Below, in pieces: positions 26,569 to 35,701 of a stretch of DNA of 64,000 nt. The notes below the pieces were generated by a model. It had not been told where the DNA came from, searched no databases, and was given only the letters and a program-made list of their open reading frames with translations. Both the position numbers and the translations under genes were made by a program. The DNA comes from Streptomyces sp. MP131-18. GTDB lineage: Bacteria > Actinomycetota > Actinomycetes > Streptomycetales > Streptomycetaceae. Each line of letters starts with the position of its first letter. The stretch's first letter is position 1. Location of the stretch: assembly GCF_001984575.1 (NCBI RefSeq), contig NZ_LZNS01000001.1, positions 5,865,682 through 5,929,681 of the forward strand, written 5' to 3'.

Positions 26569-27314
26569 CCGCGCACGAACCGCCGCGCAGCCTGGAGACG
26601 GTGGACCTGACCAAGTCGTTCGGCGGCGTGCGCGCCGTCGACGGCGCCACCGTCACCTTCCGGCACGGCCGGATCAACGCCCTGATCGGGCCGAACGGTT
26701 CGGGCAAGACGACGTTCTTCAACTGCGTCACCGGGATGATCAGACCCGATGCCGGAACGGTCACCTACCGCGGGCAGCAGATCACCGGCCGCCCGCCGCA
26801 CCGGATCGCCAGGGCGGGCATCGGCCGCAGCTTCCAGCTGTGCCGGGTCTTCCCGCGCATGACGGTGCTGGAGAACATGCTGGTCGCCGTGCGCCCCGCC
26901 GGGCTGCGCGATCTGGTGGGCGGCGCGGGCAGCCCGGCGGAGACCGACAAGGCCAGACGGCTGCTGGTGCGCGTCGGCATCGACCACCTGGAGAACGTCG
27001 AGGCGGCCAACCTCTCCTACGGCCAGCAGAAGCTGCTGGAGCTGGCCGGGGTGCTGATGGGCGATCCGGACACCATCATGCTCGACGAGCCGGCGGGCGG
27101 TGTGAACCCCGCCCTCATCGGCCGCATCGGTACCCTCATCCGCGAACTCAACGACGAGGGCAAGACGTTCCTCGTGGTCGAGCACAACATGGACATGGTG
27201 ATGAGCCTGTCCCACCACGTCGTCGTCTTCGACCGGGGCCGCCCCATCGCCGAGGGAACGCCCTCGGCCGTGCGGGCCGACCCCCGAGTGCTGGAGGCTT
27301 ACCTTGGCATCTGA
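26565..27314 (+). CDS. livG: LIV-type ABC ATPase, LivG-like
   Basis: 249 aa. Walker A GPNGSGKTT, Q-loop SFQLCRVFPRMTV, signature LSYGQQKLLELA, Walker B TIMLDEPAGGVNP, H-loop VEHNMDMVM. The Gly/Asn after the Walker B (PAGGVNP) is typical of LivG. Coupled to the upstream permease by ATGA and to the next ATPase by an 11-nt overlap. Confidence 0.92.
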   Translation: MTAHEPPRSLETVDLTKSFGGVRAVDGATVTFRHGRINALIGPNGSGKTTFFNCVTGMIRPDAGTVTYRGQQITGRPPHRIARAGIGRSFQLCRVFPRMTVLENMLVAVRPAGLRDLVGGAGSPAETDKARRLLVRVGIDHLENVEAANLSYGQQKLLELAGVLMGDPDTIMLDEPAGGVNPALIGRIGTLIRELNDEGKTFLVVEHNMDMVMSLSHHVVVFDRGRPIAEGTPSAVRADPRVLEAYLGI

Positions 27315-28080
27315 GCCGCAACCCGGGCCCCCCGCACCGCTGCTGGTCCTGGACGCCGTCGAGGCCGGCTACGGCCGGGCCGCGATGGTGCTGCGCGGGC
27401 TGACCATCGAAGTACCGCCGGGCACGGTGGTGTGCCTGGTCGGGCCGAACGGCGCGGGCAAGTCCACCGTGCTGAAGGTCGCCAGCGGCCTGCTGAAGCC
27501 GCGTTCCGGCCGGGTGCTCGTCGACGGGCAGGACGTCACGGGGCAGGGGCCGCAGGCGATGCTGGCCTCCGGCCTGGCCCATGTGCTCCAGGGACACAGC
27601 GTGTTCCGGGAGATGACCGTCGGGGAGAACGTGCTGCTCGGCGCGTACACGCTGCGGGACAAGGCGCGGATCGCGGAACGTGCGGAGTTCGTCCGCGAGC
27701 TTTTCCCGATCGTGGGCGAGCGCTGGAAACAGCTGGCCGGGCTGCTGTCGGGCGGGCAGCAGAAGCAGGTCGAGTTCGCACGCTCGCTGATGGTGGACCC
27801 CAAGGTCGTGCTCCTCGACGAGCCGTCCATGGGTCTGGACCCGAAGACCACCGCGACGGTCTTCGAGCAGGTCGTCCGCATGCGCGACGCGGGCACCGCC
27901 GTGCTGCTGGTCGAGCAGAACGCGCGCCGGGCGCTGGAGACGGCCGACCTCGGCTGTGTGCTGGACCTCGGCCGGGTGCACATCAGCGGCCCCGCACCCG
28001 AACTCCTGGCCGACCCCCAGCTGTCCGAGCTGTACCTCGGCGGCCGCCCGGCCGAGCCCTCCCGGCCGCGGGAGAGCTGA
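27304..28080 (+). CDS. livF: LIV-type ABC ATPase, LivF-like
   Basis: 258 aa, TTG start within livG. Walker A GPNGAGKST, signature LSGGQQKQVEFARSL, Walker B VVLLDEPSMGLDP, H-loop VEQNARRALE; VLQGHSVFREMTVGENVLLG matches LivF. Last gene of the operon. The 212 nt to the convergent aztA-like gene hold no clear gene or strong hairpin. Confidence 0.91.
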   Translation: MASEPQPGPPAPLLVLDAVEAGYGRAAMVLRGLTIEVPPGTVVCLVGPNGAGKSTVLKVASGLLKPRSGRVLVDGQDVTGQGPQAMLASGLAHVLQGHSVFREMTVGENVLLGAYTLRDKARIAERAEFVRELFPIVGERWKQLAGLLSGGQQKQVEFARSLMVDPKVVLLDEPSMGLDPKTTATVFEQVVRMRDAGTAVLLVEQNARRALETADLGCVLDLGRVHISGPAPELLADPQLSELYLGGRPAEPSRPRES

Positions 28081-28292
28081 GCCGCCTCCGCGGGCCGACG
28101 GCTGCGGCTGCGGTTGGCGCTTCAGCGCTCCGTGGGCAACCAGGTCGTCGCGGGCGGCGCGTCGACGAGGAGCGGCACGAGCGCGGTGCGGCTGCGGCCA
28201 CGAGGCCGGCGGGGACAACGGTCCGGCCGGTCAGCGCGCGCTGCCCGAGGCCGCGCCGGTCCTCCCGAACGTTCCGCCCGCGCGGCCTCCGG

Positions 28293-29036
28293 CTACCGGC
28301 CCGTCGGGGAGGGCGGCCCGGGGTGGGCGGGCTCCGGCACGTTCCACACCTGCCGCAGCGCCTCGGGGGTCAGCACCTCCGCCGGGGGGCCCTGCGCGAC
28401 GAGCCGCCCGTTCCCGAGCAGGAGGCAGTGCGCGGACCGGAGCGCAAGGTCCAGGTCGTGGGTGGCGTGGATCACCGTCATCCCCTGCTGTCCCGCGCCG
28501 CCCAGCACGTCGGCGATGCGCCCGCGCGCCTCCCGGTCGAGCCCTGCGGTCGGCTCGTCGAGCAGCAGCAGATCCGGTCGCTGGGCGAGCCCCTGCGCCA
28601 CGAGCGCACGCTGCCGCTGGCCGCCGGACAATGAGCCCAACTGCCGCCCGGCCAAATCGAGCACACCCAGGCGCGCCATGCATTCCTCGACGAGGGCGTG
28701 GTCTGTCGCCTTCGGCCGCCGCCACAGCCCGAGGTCGGCCCACCGCCCCATGCGGACGGCCTCCCGGACGGTGAGGGGCAGCGCGTCGGGGACCGCGCTG
28801 CGCTGCATCACGAACGCCGGCCGCCGCGGCCCGCGGCCCTCGACCGCGCCGGACACGGGCTCGAGCACGCCGGCGAGCACGGCGAGCAGTGTGGACTTGC
28901 CCGCGCCGTTCGGGCCGACGAGGGACGTCACGCCCGAGCGCGGCAGGTGTGCGGTCACGTCGTGCAGGACCGTCCTGCGGGAGTAGCCGGCCGATACGCC
29001 GCACACGGCGATGCCCTCCGGCTCCGCGTTGTTCAT
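28293..29036 (-). CDS. aztA: Zinc ABC transporter ATPase, AztA-like
   Basis: 247 aa. Walker A GPNGAGKSTLLAV, signature LSGGQRQRALVAQGLA, Walker B LLLLDEPTAGLD and H-loop ATHDLDLA are present. It is close to ZnuC/AztA metal-importer ATPases. Divergent from the matching permease, with a Zur-type palindrome in the 52-nt spacer controlling both directions. A GTG at 29039 is an alternative start. Supplies energy for zinc import by the aztB-like permease. Confidence 0.88.
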   Translation of the reverse strand: MNNAEPEGIAVCGVSAGYSRRTVLHDVTAHLPRSGVTSLVGPNGAGKSTLLAVLAGVLEPVSGAVEGRGPRRPAFVMQRSAVPDALPLTVREAVRMGRWADLGLWRRPKATDHALVEECMARLGVLDLAGRQLGSLSGGQRQRALVAQGLAQRPDLLLLDEPTAGLDREARGRIADVLGGAGQQGMTVIHATHDLDLALRSAHCLLLGNGRLVAQGPPAEVLTPEALRQVWNVPEPAHPGPPSPTGR

Positions 29037-29059
29037 CACACTCAGACCCCTTGCTCACG

Positions 29060-29076
29060 ATAATCGTTTTCATTAT
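29060..29076. promoter_or_regulatory. Zur-type box
   Basis: ATAATCGTTTTCATTAT, an AT-rich palindrome in very GC-rich surroundings, between divergent aztA and aztB. It matches the Streptomyces Zur consensus form (TGAAAATGATTTTCA-like), implying repression by Zn-loaded Zur. Confidence 0.8.
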
Positions 29077-29088
29077 AGAGTGCTCGGC

Positions 29089-29979
29089 ATGGAGTGGTTG
29101 TTCGAGCCGTTCGAGGTGTCCTTCGTCCAGCGGGCGCTGTGGGGCGGCATTCTCGTCTCGGTCATCTGCGCGTTCGCAGGCACCTGGGTCGTCCTGCGGG
29201 GCACGGCCTTCCTCGGCGACGCGATGGCCCACGGCATGCTGCCCGGCGTGGCGCTCGCCTCGGTGCTGGGCGGCAACCTGCTCCTCGGCGCCGCGTTCAG
29301 CGCGGGAGCGATGGCGCTGGGCGTGACCGCGCTCGGCCGGTTCCCGCGGCTCTCCCAGGACACGAGCATCGGGCTGCTGTTCGTCGGCATGCTGTCCGCC
29401 GGCGTGATCATCGTGTCGCACTCGGAGTCCTTCGCCGTGGACCTCACCGGGTTCCTCTTCGGCGACGTCCTGGCCGTCCGCGACCAGGACCTCGGGTACC
29501 TCCTCCTTGCGCTGATCGCCGCGGCCGTCGTCTCGCTGCTCGGCCACCGGGCGTTCACGGCGCTCGTCTTCGACCCCCGCAAGGCCCACACGCTGGGGCT
29601 CCGGCCCGGTCTCGCGCACGGCGCCCTGCTCGGCTTGATGACGCTGGCCATCGTCGCGTCCTTCCACGTGGTCGGGACGCTCCTGGTCTTCGGCCTGCTG
29701 ATCGCGCCCCCGGCCGCGGCCGCCCTGTGGGCCGGACGCATCCCGCTGATCATGCTCGGCGCCGCGCTCATCGGCAGCGGTTCGACCGTGGCCGGGCTCG
29801 TCATCTCGTGGCACTGGGGCACGGCGGCGGGCGCGACCATCTCGGCGGTCGCCGTGGCGGCGTTCTTCGTCTCCGCCCTGGCCGCCCACCTGCGGGACCT
29901 GCTGCGGGCCCGCCCCACCACACCCGCGGCCCCCCGCGAAACCACCATGACGGAACGGGAAATCGAGCACGCATCGTGA
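29089..29979 (+). CDS. aztB: Zinc ABC permease, AztB-like
   Basis: 296 aa, ABC-3 family (ZnuB/MntB type), about eight hydrophobic helices. GTWVVLRGTAFLGDAMAHGM and LPGVALASVLG match the conserved N-terminal region, and VVGTLLVFGLLIAPPAAA the central helices of metal permeases. The ATG is 13 nt after the Zur box and has only a weak SD, so the message may have a very short leader. Its stop overlaps the AztD-like GTG (GTGA). Confidence 0.88.
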   Translation: MEWLFEPFEVSFVQRALWGGILVSVICAFAGTWVVLRGTAFLGDAMAHGMLPGVALASVLGGNLLLGAAFSAGAMALGVTALGRFPRLSQDTSIGLLFVGMLSAGVIIVSHSESFAVDLTGFLFGDVLAVRDQDLGYLLLALIAAAVVSLLGHRAFTALVFDPRKAHTLGLRPGLAHGALLGLMTLAIVASFHVVGTLLVFGLLIAPPAAAALWAGRIPLIMLGAALIGSGSTVAGLVISWHWGTAAGATISAVAVAAFFVSALAAHLRDLLRARPTTPAAPRETTMTEREIEHAS

Positions 29980-31196
29980 TATCCAGCACCACCACCAGAG
30001 CACTGGGGGCCGTTCTCGCGGCCGGAGCCCTGCTGCTGACCGGCTGCGCCGACGGCAGCGACGACAAGGAAGAAGGGGAGGCGCCCGCGGAGGAGACGAC
30101 CCCCCACGGCTACGTCGAGGGCGCCGAGGAGACCGCCGAGGCGCAGCACCGCCTCGTCCTGGCCGAGGCGGACTCGGGGGCGACGGCCGTCCTCGACCTG
30201 ACCACGGAGGAAGTGGTCGAGGTCGAGGCCACGGGGCCCGTGACCGGCATCCACGGCGACGGCCGCTTCGCCTACCTCACCTCCGGTGCCTCCGGCGACG
30301 AAACGGTTCACGTCGTGGACGGCGGCAGCTGGATGGTGGACCACGGCGACCACATCCACTACTACAAGGCCGCGGTGCGCGGCGTCGGCACCCTGCCCGG
30401 CCGCGCGGCCGGGGCCCACAGCGACACCGCCGTCACGGCCGTGTCCTTCGCCGACGGCTCCGCCACGCTGCTCGAGCGCGCCGCCCTGGAGGACGGCGAA
30501 CTGGCCGAGAACGGAACGGTCGGGACCGCAGGACCCGTCGTCCCGTACGCGGAACACCTGCTGGTGCCCGCCGGCGGTCAGGACGCCGTCGAGGTCCTGG
30601 ACCGCGAGGGCAACGCCGCCGCGACGGTGGCGGAGCCCTGCCCCGAGCCGAGCGGGCAGGCGGTCACGCGCCGCGGCGTCGTCTTCGGCTGCGCCGACGG
30701 CGCGTTGCTCGTGTCCGAGGAGGAGGGCACGTTCACCGGCGAGAAGATCCCCTACCCCGAGGGCGTGACCGAGGCGGAACGCGCCGGGGAGTTCACGCAT
30801 CGCGCGGGCAGCGACACGCTCGCGGCGAGGGCGGGCGACACCGGCGTCTGGACGCTCGACCTCGCCAGCGGGACCTGGACCCTGATCGAGACCGGCCCCG
30901 TGGCCGCCGTCAACGCGGTCGGCGACGGAGCGACGGTACTGACGCTCACCGAGGACGGCGAGCTGCACGCCTACGACTCCGGCGACGGACGGCGCACGGC
31001 CGGCACGCCGCTGCTCGCCGAACCGCTCGCGGCGGACGGCACCGTGCCGGTCATCGAGATCGACACCAGCCGCGCCTACGTCAACGACCCCGCGGCCGGC
31101 GTGGTCCACGAGATCGACTACAACGACGACCTGCGGCTGGCCCGCACCTTCGAACTGGGCTTCGCGCCCGACCACATGGTGGAGACCGGCCGATGA
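29976..31196 (+). CDS. aztD: AztD-like periplasmic/extracellular zinc chaperone (copy 1)
   Basis: 406 aa. Lipobox LLLTGCADG. Seven-bladed propeller-like protein with the His-rich loop MVDHGDHIHYYKAA, the metal-binding feature of AztD, which hands Zn to the AztC receptor. GTG start overlaps aztB stop. Its stop overlaps the aztC ATG (ATGA), so all three are co-translated. Acidic stretch after the lipid anchor (DDKEEGEAPAEE) is probably a spacer. Confidence 0.86.
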   Translation: MISSTTTRALGAVLAAGALLLTGCADGSDDKEEGEAPAEETTPHGYVEGAEETAEAQHRLVLAEADSGATAVLDLTTEEVVEVEATGPVTGIHGDGRFAYLTSGASGDETVHVVDGGSWMVDHGDHIHYYKAAVRGVGTLPGRAAGAHSDTAVTAVSFADGSATLLERAALEDGELAENGTVGTAGPVVPYAEHLLVPAGGQDAVEVLDREGNAAATVAEPCPEPSGQAVTRRGVVFGCADGALLVSEEEGTFTGEKIPYPEGVTEAERAGEFTHRAGSDTLAARAGDTGVWTLDLASGTWTLIETGPVAAVNAVGDGATVLTLTEDGELHAYDSGDGRRTAGTPLLAEPLAADGTVPVIEIDTSRAYVNDPAAGVVHEIDYNDDLRLARTFELGFAPDHMVETGR

Positions 31197-32137
31197 GCCG
31201 CCGCGCGTCCCGCGGACGCCTCCTCGCGCCCTGCCCGGTCGCCCTGATCGCCCTGGCCTGCCTGCCCGCCTGCTCGGGCGACGGCGGTGGCGGCGAGGCC
31301 GGGATCGTCGTCACCACCAACATCCTCGGCGACGTCACGCGCGAAATCGTCGGTGACGAGGCCGAGGTGACCGTACTGATGAAGCCGAACGCGGACCCGC
31401 ACTCCTTCGGCGTCTCGGCCCGGCAGGCCGCCGCGATCGAGAGCGCCGGGCTCGTCGTGCACAACGGGCTCGGCCTGGAGGAGGGCGTCGCCCGCAATGT
31501 CGAGGCCGCCGAGGACGAGGGCGTTCCCACGCTCGCCGTCGCCGAGGGGGCCGACCCGCTGCCCCACGCCTCCGGCGACTCGGCCGGCGAGTTCGACCCG
31601 CACTTCTGGACCGACGCGCGGCGCATGCACACCGCCGTCGAACTCGTCTCGGACGCGGTGATCGAGCACGTCGACGGCGTCGACGCCGACGCGGTACGGG
31701 CCAACACCGCGGACTACCTCGGCGAAGTCGACGCCCTCGACACGTGGATGACCGAGCAGTTCGACACCATCCCCCGCGACGAGCGGAACCTCGTCACCAA
31801 CCACCACGTCTTCGGCTACCTCGCCGACCGGCACGGGTTCCGCGTCGTGGGCGCCGTGATCCCCAGCGGCACGACGCTGGCCTCGCCGAGCGCCTCGGAC
31901 CTCGACTCGCTCGCCGGCGCGATCCGCACCCACGGGGTCCCGGCCGTGTTCGCCGACTCGTCCCAGCCCGACCGGCTCGCCCAGGTGCTGGCCGAGGAGG
32001 CGGGTCTGCACGTCGAGGTGGTCCCGCTCCACTCGGAATCCCTGACCGAGGAGGGCGAAGGTGCCGCCACCTACCTGGACATGATGCGCGCCAACACGGA
32101 AGCCATCGTCACCGCGCTGTCCGCTGACTCCCGCTGA
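31193..32137 (+). CDS. aztC: Zinc-binding receptor lipoprotein, AztC-like
   Basis: 314 aa, ZnuA-type cluster A-I binding protein. Lipobox LACLPACSG. Metal ligands expected at NADPHSFG, EFDPHFWTD and NHHVFGYLADRHG (three His) and an acidic Asp late (FADSSQPD). The long His-loop of ZnuA is absent, as in AztC, whose loading is helped by AztD. Coupled by ATGA to the AztD-like gene before it. Confidence 0.88.
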   Translation: MSRRASRGRLLAPCPVALIALACLPACSGDGGGGEAGIVVTTNILGDVTREIVGDEAEVTVLMKPNADPHSFGVSARQAAAIESAGLVVHNGLGLEEGVARNVEAAEDEGVPTLAVAEGADPLPHASGDSAGEFDPHFWTDARRMHTAVELVSDAVIEHVDGVDADAVRANTADYLGEVDALDTWMTEQFDTIPRDERNLVTNHHVFGYLADRHGFRVVGAVIPSGTTLASPSASDLDSLAGAIRTHGVPAVFADSSQPDRLAQVLAEEAGLHVEVVPLHSESLTEEGEGAATYLDMMRANTEAIVTALSADSR

Positions 32138-32172
32138 CTGTTCCCCGCGAAGAAAGAAGAGGCAGAAAACCC

Positions 32173-33360
32173 ATGCGTACCCTGCACCGGAGCCGAGGAG
32201 GCGCCGCGCTGTCCCTGGTGGCCGCCCTGGCGCTCACCGTCGGCGCCTGCGGATCGGACGACTCCGAGGAGGAGACGGACGCCGCACCGTCGTCCGCGCC
32301 CGAGGAAACCGTTCCCGACCCGCTCGTCCTCACCTACGACGGCGGCCTGCTCGTGCTGAACGGCGAAACGTTCGACGTCGTCGAGGACATCCCGCTCGAC
32401 GGCTTCAACCGGGTCAACCCCGCCGGCGACGACAGCCACGTGCTCGTCTCGACGTCCCAAGGATTCCGGGTCCTCGACGCCGTCGGCGCCGAGCTGACCG
32501 AGGACGAGTTCGAGGGCGCCGAGCCCGGCCACGTGGTGCGGCACGCCGGCCGGACCGTGCTGTTCGCCGACGGCACCGGCGAGGTCACCAGCTTCGACCC
32601 GCAGCAGCTCGGCGACGGCCTGCCGGAGACCGAGAACTACACCGCGGCCGCCGCCCACCACGGCGTGGCCGTCGAGCTGGCGAACGGCGAACTCCTCGTC
32701 ACGCTGGGCACCGAGGAGGAACGCACCGGCGCCATCGTCCTCGACGAGAACCGCGAGGAGATCGCCCGCAGCGAGGAGTGCCCCGGCGTGCACGGCGAGG
32801 CGACCGCGAGGGGCGAGACGGTCGTCGTCGGCTGCGAGGACGGGGTTCTGTACTACCGCGACGGCGAGTTCACCAAGGTCGACAGCCCCACGGAGTACGG
32901 CCGCATCGGCAACCAGGCGGGCTCCGACGAATCCGCGATCGTCCTCGGCGACTACAAGCAGGACGCCGAGGCCGAGTTGGAGCGCCCCGAGCAGGTCGCG
33001 CTCGTCGACACCGAGGCGGGCAGCCTCCAACTCGTCGACCTCGGCACCAGCTACACCTTCCGCTCGCTGGCCCGCGGCCCGCACGGCGAGGCGCTGGTCC
33101 TGGGCACCGACGGCCAGATCCACGTCATCGACCCCGAGACGGCCGAGATCACCAACCGCATCCCGGTCCTTGAGGAGTGGACGGAGCCGCTGGAGTGGCA
33201 GCAGCCGCGGCCCACGCTCTTCGTGCGCGGGCACACGGCGTACGTCACCGACCCGGAGGCGCAGGAACTGCACGTCCTCGACATCGAGTCGGGCGAGGTA
33301 CAGACCACGGCGACGCTGCCGCAGACCCCCAACGAGATAACCGGCGTGACCGGCGGCTGA
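32173..33360 (+). CDS. AztD-like protein (copy 2)
   Basis: 395 aa lipoprotein (LTVGACGSD) with the same repeat-rich propeller character as the first AztD-like protein and an acidic N-terminal spacer (EEETDAAPSSAPEE). It lacks the HGDHIHYY metal loop; AAAHHGVAVELANGE is at the matching place, so metal handling may differ. 35 nt after aztC with SD AAGAGGCAG, the last gene of the operon. A diverged duplicate or a second donor; not simply redundant. Confidence 0.78.
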   Translation: MRTLHRSRGGAALSLVAALALTVGACGSDDSEEETDAAPSSAPEETVPDPLVLTYDGGLLVLNGETFDVVEDIPLDGFNRVNPAGDDSHVLVSTSQGFRVLDAVGAELTEDEFEGAEPGHVVRHAGRTVLFADGTGEVTSFDPQQLGDGLPETENYTAAAAHHGVAVELANGELLVTLGTEEERTGAIVLDENREEIARSEECPGVHGEATARGETVVVGCEDGVLYYRDGEFTKVDSPTEYGRIGNQAGSDESAIVLGDYKQDAEAELERPEQVALVDTEAGSLQLVDLGTSYTFRSLARGPHGEALVLGTDGQIHVIDPETAEITNRIPVLEEWTEPLEWQQPRPTLFVRGHTAYVTDPEAQELHVLDIESGEVQTTATLPQTPNEITGVTGG

Positions 33361-33377
33361 ACGCCCCCACTCCGCAC

Positions 33378-33422
33378 GGCCCCGCCCGCGCACCCGAGCC
33401 TCCCCGGCGCGGGGGCGGGGCC
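33378..33422. terminator. Convergent terminator hairpin
   Basis: GC arms 33378-33391 and 33407-33422 pair with a 2-nt bulge, between the convergent azt operon and the receptor kinase genes. Confidence 0.6.
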
Positions 33423-33535
33423 GCGCGCGGCGAGGCCGTCCGCACAAAGGGGTGGCCTGGCGGCCTCTTCCGAGGACAGGCCATGCACGGCCCTGCGCCC
33501 CCGGGCCGCCCCCGGGACATTCCGCGCCGCGGCGC

Positions 33536-35689
33536 CTACTCGTCGAGGCCGGTGACGTCCCGGTACGGGCCGAGATAGACGAACCGGCCCTCGCGCACCT
33601 CGTAGAGGCAGAGCGCGTCCGTGGGCGCGACGCCGCGGGTGTCCGGGTTGAATGCGTAGCTTCTGGCGATCCCCTCGTGGCGGGTCGTGCGCAACTGCCG
33701 GGCGACCAGCGTGCGGCGGGGGGCGCGGTCCGCGGTCAGCTCGGTGAGGGCCCGCGCGACCAGCCACACCGTGTCGTAGGCCTCCGCGGCGTACGGCCCG
33801 GGAGCGCCGCCGAACCGTGCGCGGTGCGCCGCCGCGAAATCCGCTGCCTCCGGCGCCGCCGCGCCGTCCACGAAGGGGCAGCTCACCACCCAGCCCTCGG
33901 CCGCCTCCCCGGCCTCGCGCAGGAACGCGTCCGCGGGGTCCGTCCGGACGGCCACCGTGGCGCCGGTGAACCCGGCCGCCCGCAACTCCCGCGCGAAGGC
34001 GGCCGTTCCTGCCCCGGACAGCGCGCCCGTGAACATCACGGTGTCCACCCCCGCGGCCACGACGGCCGCCGCGGCGTCCCGGCCGTCCGAGCCCTCCGGC
34101 AGCTCGGCCTCGACCACCTCGATGCCGGAGTACGGCAACTCGCGGGCGAACGACCGGCTGAACCCCCACGACAAGTCGCCGCCGTGCCGGTCGTTGACCA
34201 CCGCCGCCCGTGCCGTCCCGGTCCGGTGACCGACCCAGGCCAGCAGCGGGGCGTCGAGAAAAGCGTCCCCGAGCCGGGCGGGGAAGCAGGCGTCCCCGAG
34301 TTCGACCGTGGACGCGGACACCGTGGCCGACACCGGCAGCCAGGGCAACGCCCCGTCGCGGTAGGGCGCCGCCACGGCCGCCAGGGTCTCCTGGCCGGTC
34401 GGTCCGATCACGGCCGTCACCTCGGAATCCGCCGCGAGACCGAGGGCGCTCTCCGCCGCCCGCCCGGCGTCCCCGCCGTCGTCCCGCACCCGCAGCTCCA
34501 GTTCGAACGGGCGGTCCGCGCGGGCGTTGAAATCCGCCACCGCCAGCCGCGCCCCCCGTTCCTGCGCCCGTCCGAGAGCCGCGCCAGGCCCCGACAGGTC
34601 GGCCTGGAGCGCCACGGTCGTACGCACCGGGCTCCCCGGCGTTCCCTCGGCCCGCAGCCACGTCCACAGCCCCGCCCCCGCACCGGCCGCGAGCGTCAGC
34701 CCGCCCGCCGAGAAGGCGGCCAGCAGCCGGCGCCTGCCGGGCCCGGCCGGGGGCGCGTCCGCCGGTGCCGTCTCCGGGTCCGGCCCGGCCGCCCGGGTCG
34801 GCGGGTCCTCGGGCAGGGTGAGCAGGACCGCGGAACGCATCGCGATCAGCCGGGTCGCCGGTTCCGGCAGCCAGGTGTCGCCGAGCCGCGGATCGGCGGG
34901 CAGCAGGTCCCGCACCCCGGGGGCATCCGGCCGCGCAGTCGGCTCCTTGCGCAGCAACTCGCCCAGCGGCCCGGCCAGTTCCCCGGGCACGCCGTCCAAG
35001 GCGGGCGGATCGTGCACCGCGCGGTACATCAGCGCCGCCGGGGGGCCGTCGCCGAACGGGGACCGGCCCGTCGCCGCGTACACCAGCACGCAGCCAAGGG
35101 AGAACACGTCGCTCGGCGGGCCGAGTTCCCCGCCCCGCGCCTGCTCGGGGGACAGGTAGCCGGGGGAACCGATGGCCGCGCCCGGCGCGGTCAGCGCCGT
35201 TTCCCCGGCCGCCCTGGCGATGCCGAAGTCGATGAGCCGCGGCCCGTCCAGAGACAGCAGCACGTTCCCCGGTTTGACGTCCCGGTGCACGAGACCGGCC
35301 TCGTGCACGACGGACAGCGCCTCGGCGAGCATGGCGCCCAGCGCCCGCACCGTCCACGGGGGCAGCGGCCCCAGCGCGCGCACCACCTCGGCCAGGGAAG
35401 GAGCGGGCACGTAGGCCGTCGCCAGCCAGGGCACCGCCTCCTCGGGACCCGCGTCCAGCAGCGGAACGGCCCACCGGCTGCGCACCCGCCGCAGCGCCGC
35501 CACCTCCCGGCGCAGCCGCACCCGGAACTCGTGGTCGTTCACGTGCCGCGGCCTGATGGTCTTCAGCGCCACCAGCGAGCCGTCGGCGGACCTGGCCAGG
35601 TACACCACGCCCATGCCGCCGGCGCCCAGCCGGCCGAGCAGCCGGTACCCGCCGATGGCCCGCGGGTCCTTCTCATACAGCGGCAGCAC
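33536..35689 (-). CDS. Receptor-type Ser/Thr kinase with LIV-type extracellular sensor (copy B)
   Basis: 717 aa. An N-terminal Hanks kinase shows GRLGAGGMGVVYLA, ALKTI, VHRDVKPGNVLLS, IDFGIAR and SPGYLSPEQA; all catalytic residues are present. One membrane segment around residue 330 (LLAAFSAGGLTLAAGAGAGLW) leads to a C-terminal periplasmic-binding-protein domain of the Leu/Ile/Val class (VALQADLSGPGAALGRAQ; AVIGPTGQETL). Should sense an extracellular solute and phosphorylate cytoplasmic targets. GTG start, 12 nt after the paralogous kinase gene; last of a three-gene operon. Ligand unknown. Confidence 0.9.
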   Translation of the reverse strand: MLPLYEKDPRAIGGYRLLGRLGAGGMGVVYLARSADGSLVALKTIRPRHVNDHEFRVRLRREVAALRRVRSRWAVPLLDAGPEEAVPWLATAYVPAPSLAEVVRALGPLPPWTVRALGAMLAEALSVVHEAGLVHRDVKPGNVLLSLDGPRLIDFGIARAAGETALTAPGAAIGSPGYLSPEQARGGELGPPSDVFSLGCVLVYAATGRSPFGDGPPAALMYRAVHDPPALDGVPGELAGPLGELLRKEPTARPDAPGVRDLLPADPRLGDTWLPEPATRLIAMRSAVLLTLPEDPPTRAAGPDPETAPADAPPAGPGRRRLLAAFSAGGLTLAAGAGAGLWTWLRAEGTPGSPVRTTVALQADLSGPGAALGRAQERGARLAVADFNARADRPFELELRVRDDGGDAGRAAESALGLAADSEVTAVIGPTGQETLAAVAAPYRDGALPWLPVSATVSASTVELGDACFPARLGDAFLDAPLLAWVGHRTGTARAAVVNDRHGGDLSWGFSRSFARELPYSGIEVVEAELPEGSDGRDAAAAVVAAGVDTVMFTGALSGAGTAAFARELRAAGFTGATVAVRTDPADAFLREAGEAAEGWVVSCPFVDGAAAPEAADFAAAHRARFGGAPGPYAAEAYDTVWLVARALTELTADRAPRRTLVARQLRTTRHEGIARSYAFNPDTRGVAPTDALCLYEVREGRFVYLGPYRDVTGLDE

Positions 35690-35701
35690 GTCAGGACCGT
35701 T

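Noticed and set aside
28081..28292. Possible terminator or small gene between livF and aztA
   Set aside because: Only short, weak GC inverted repeats and no frame with coding character.
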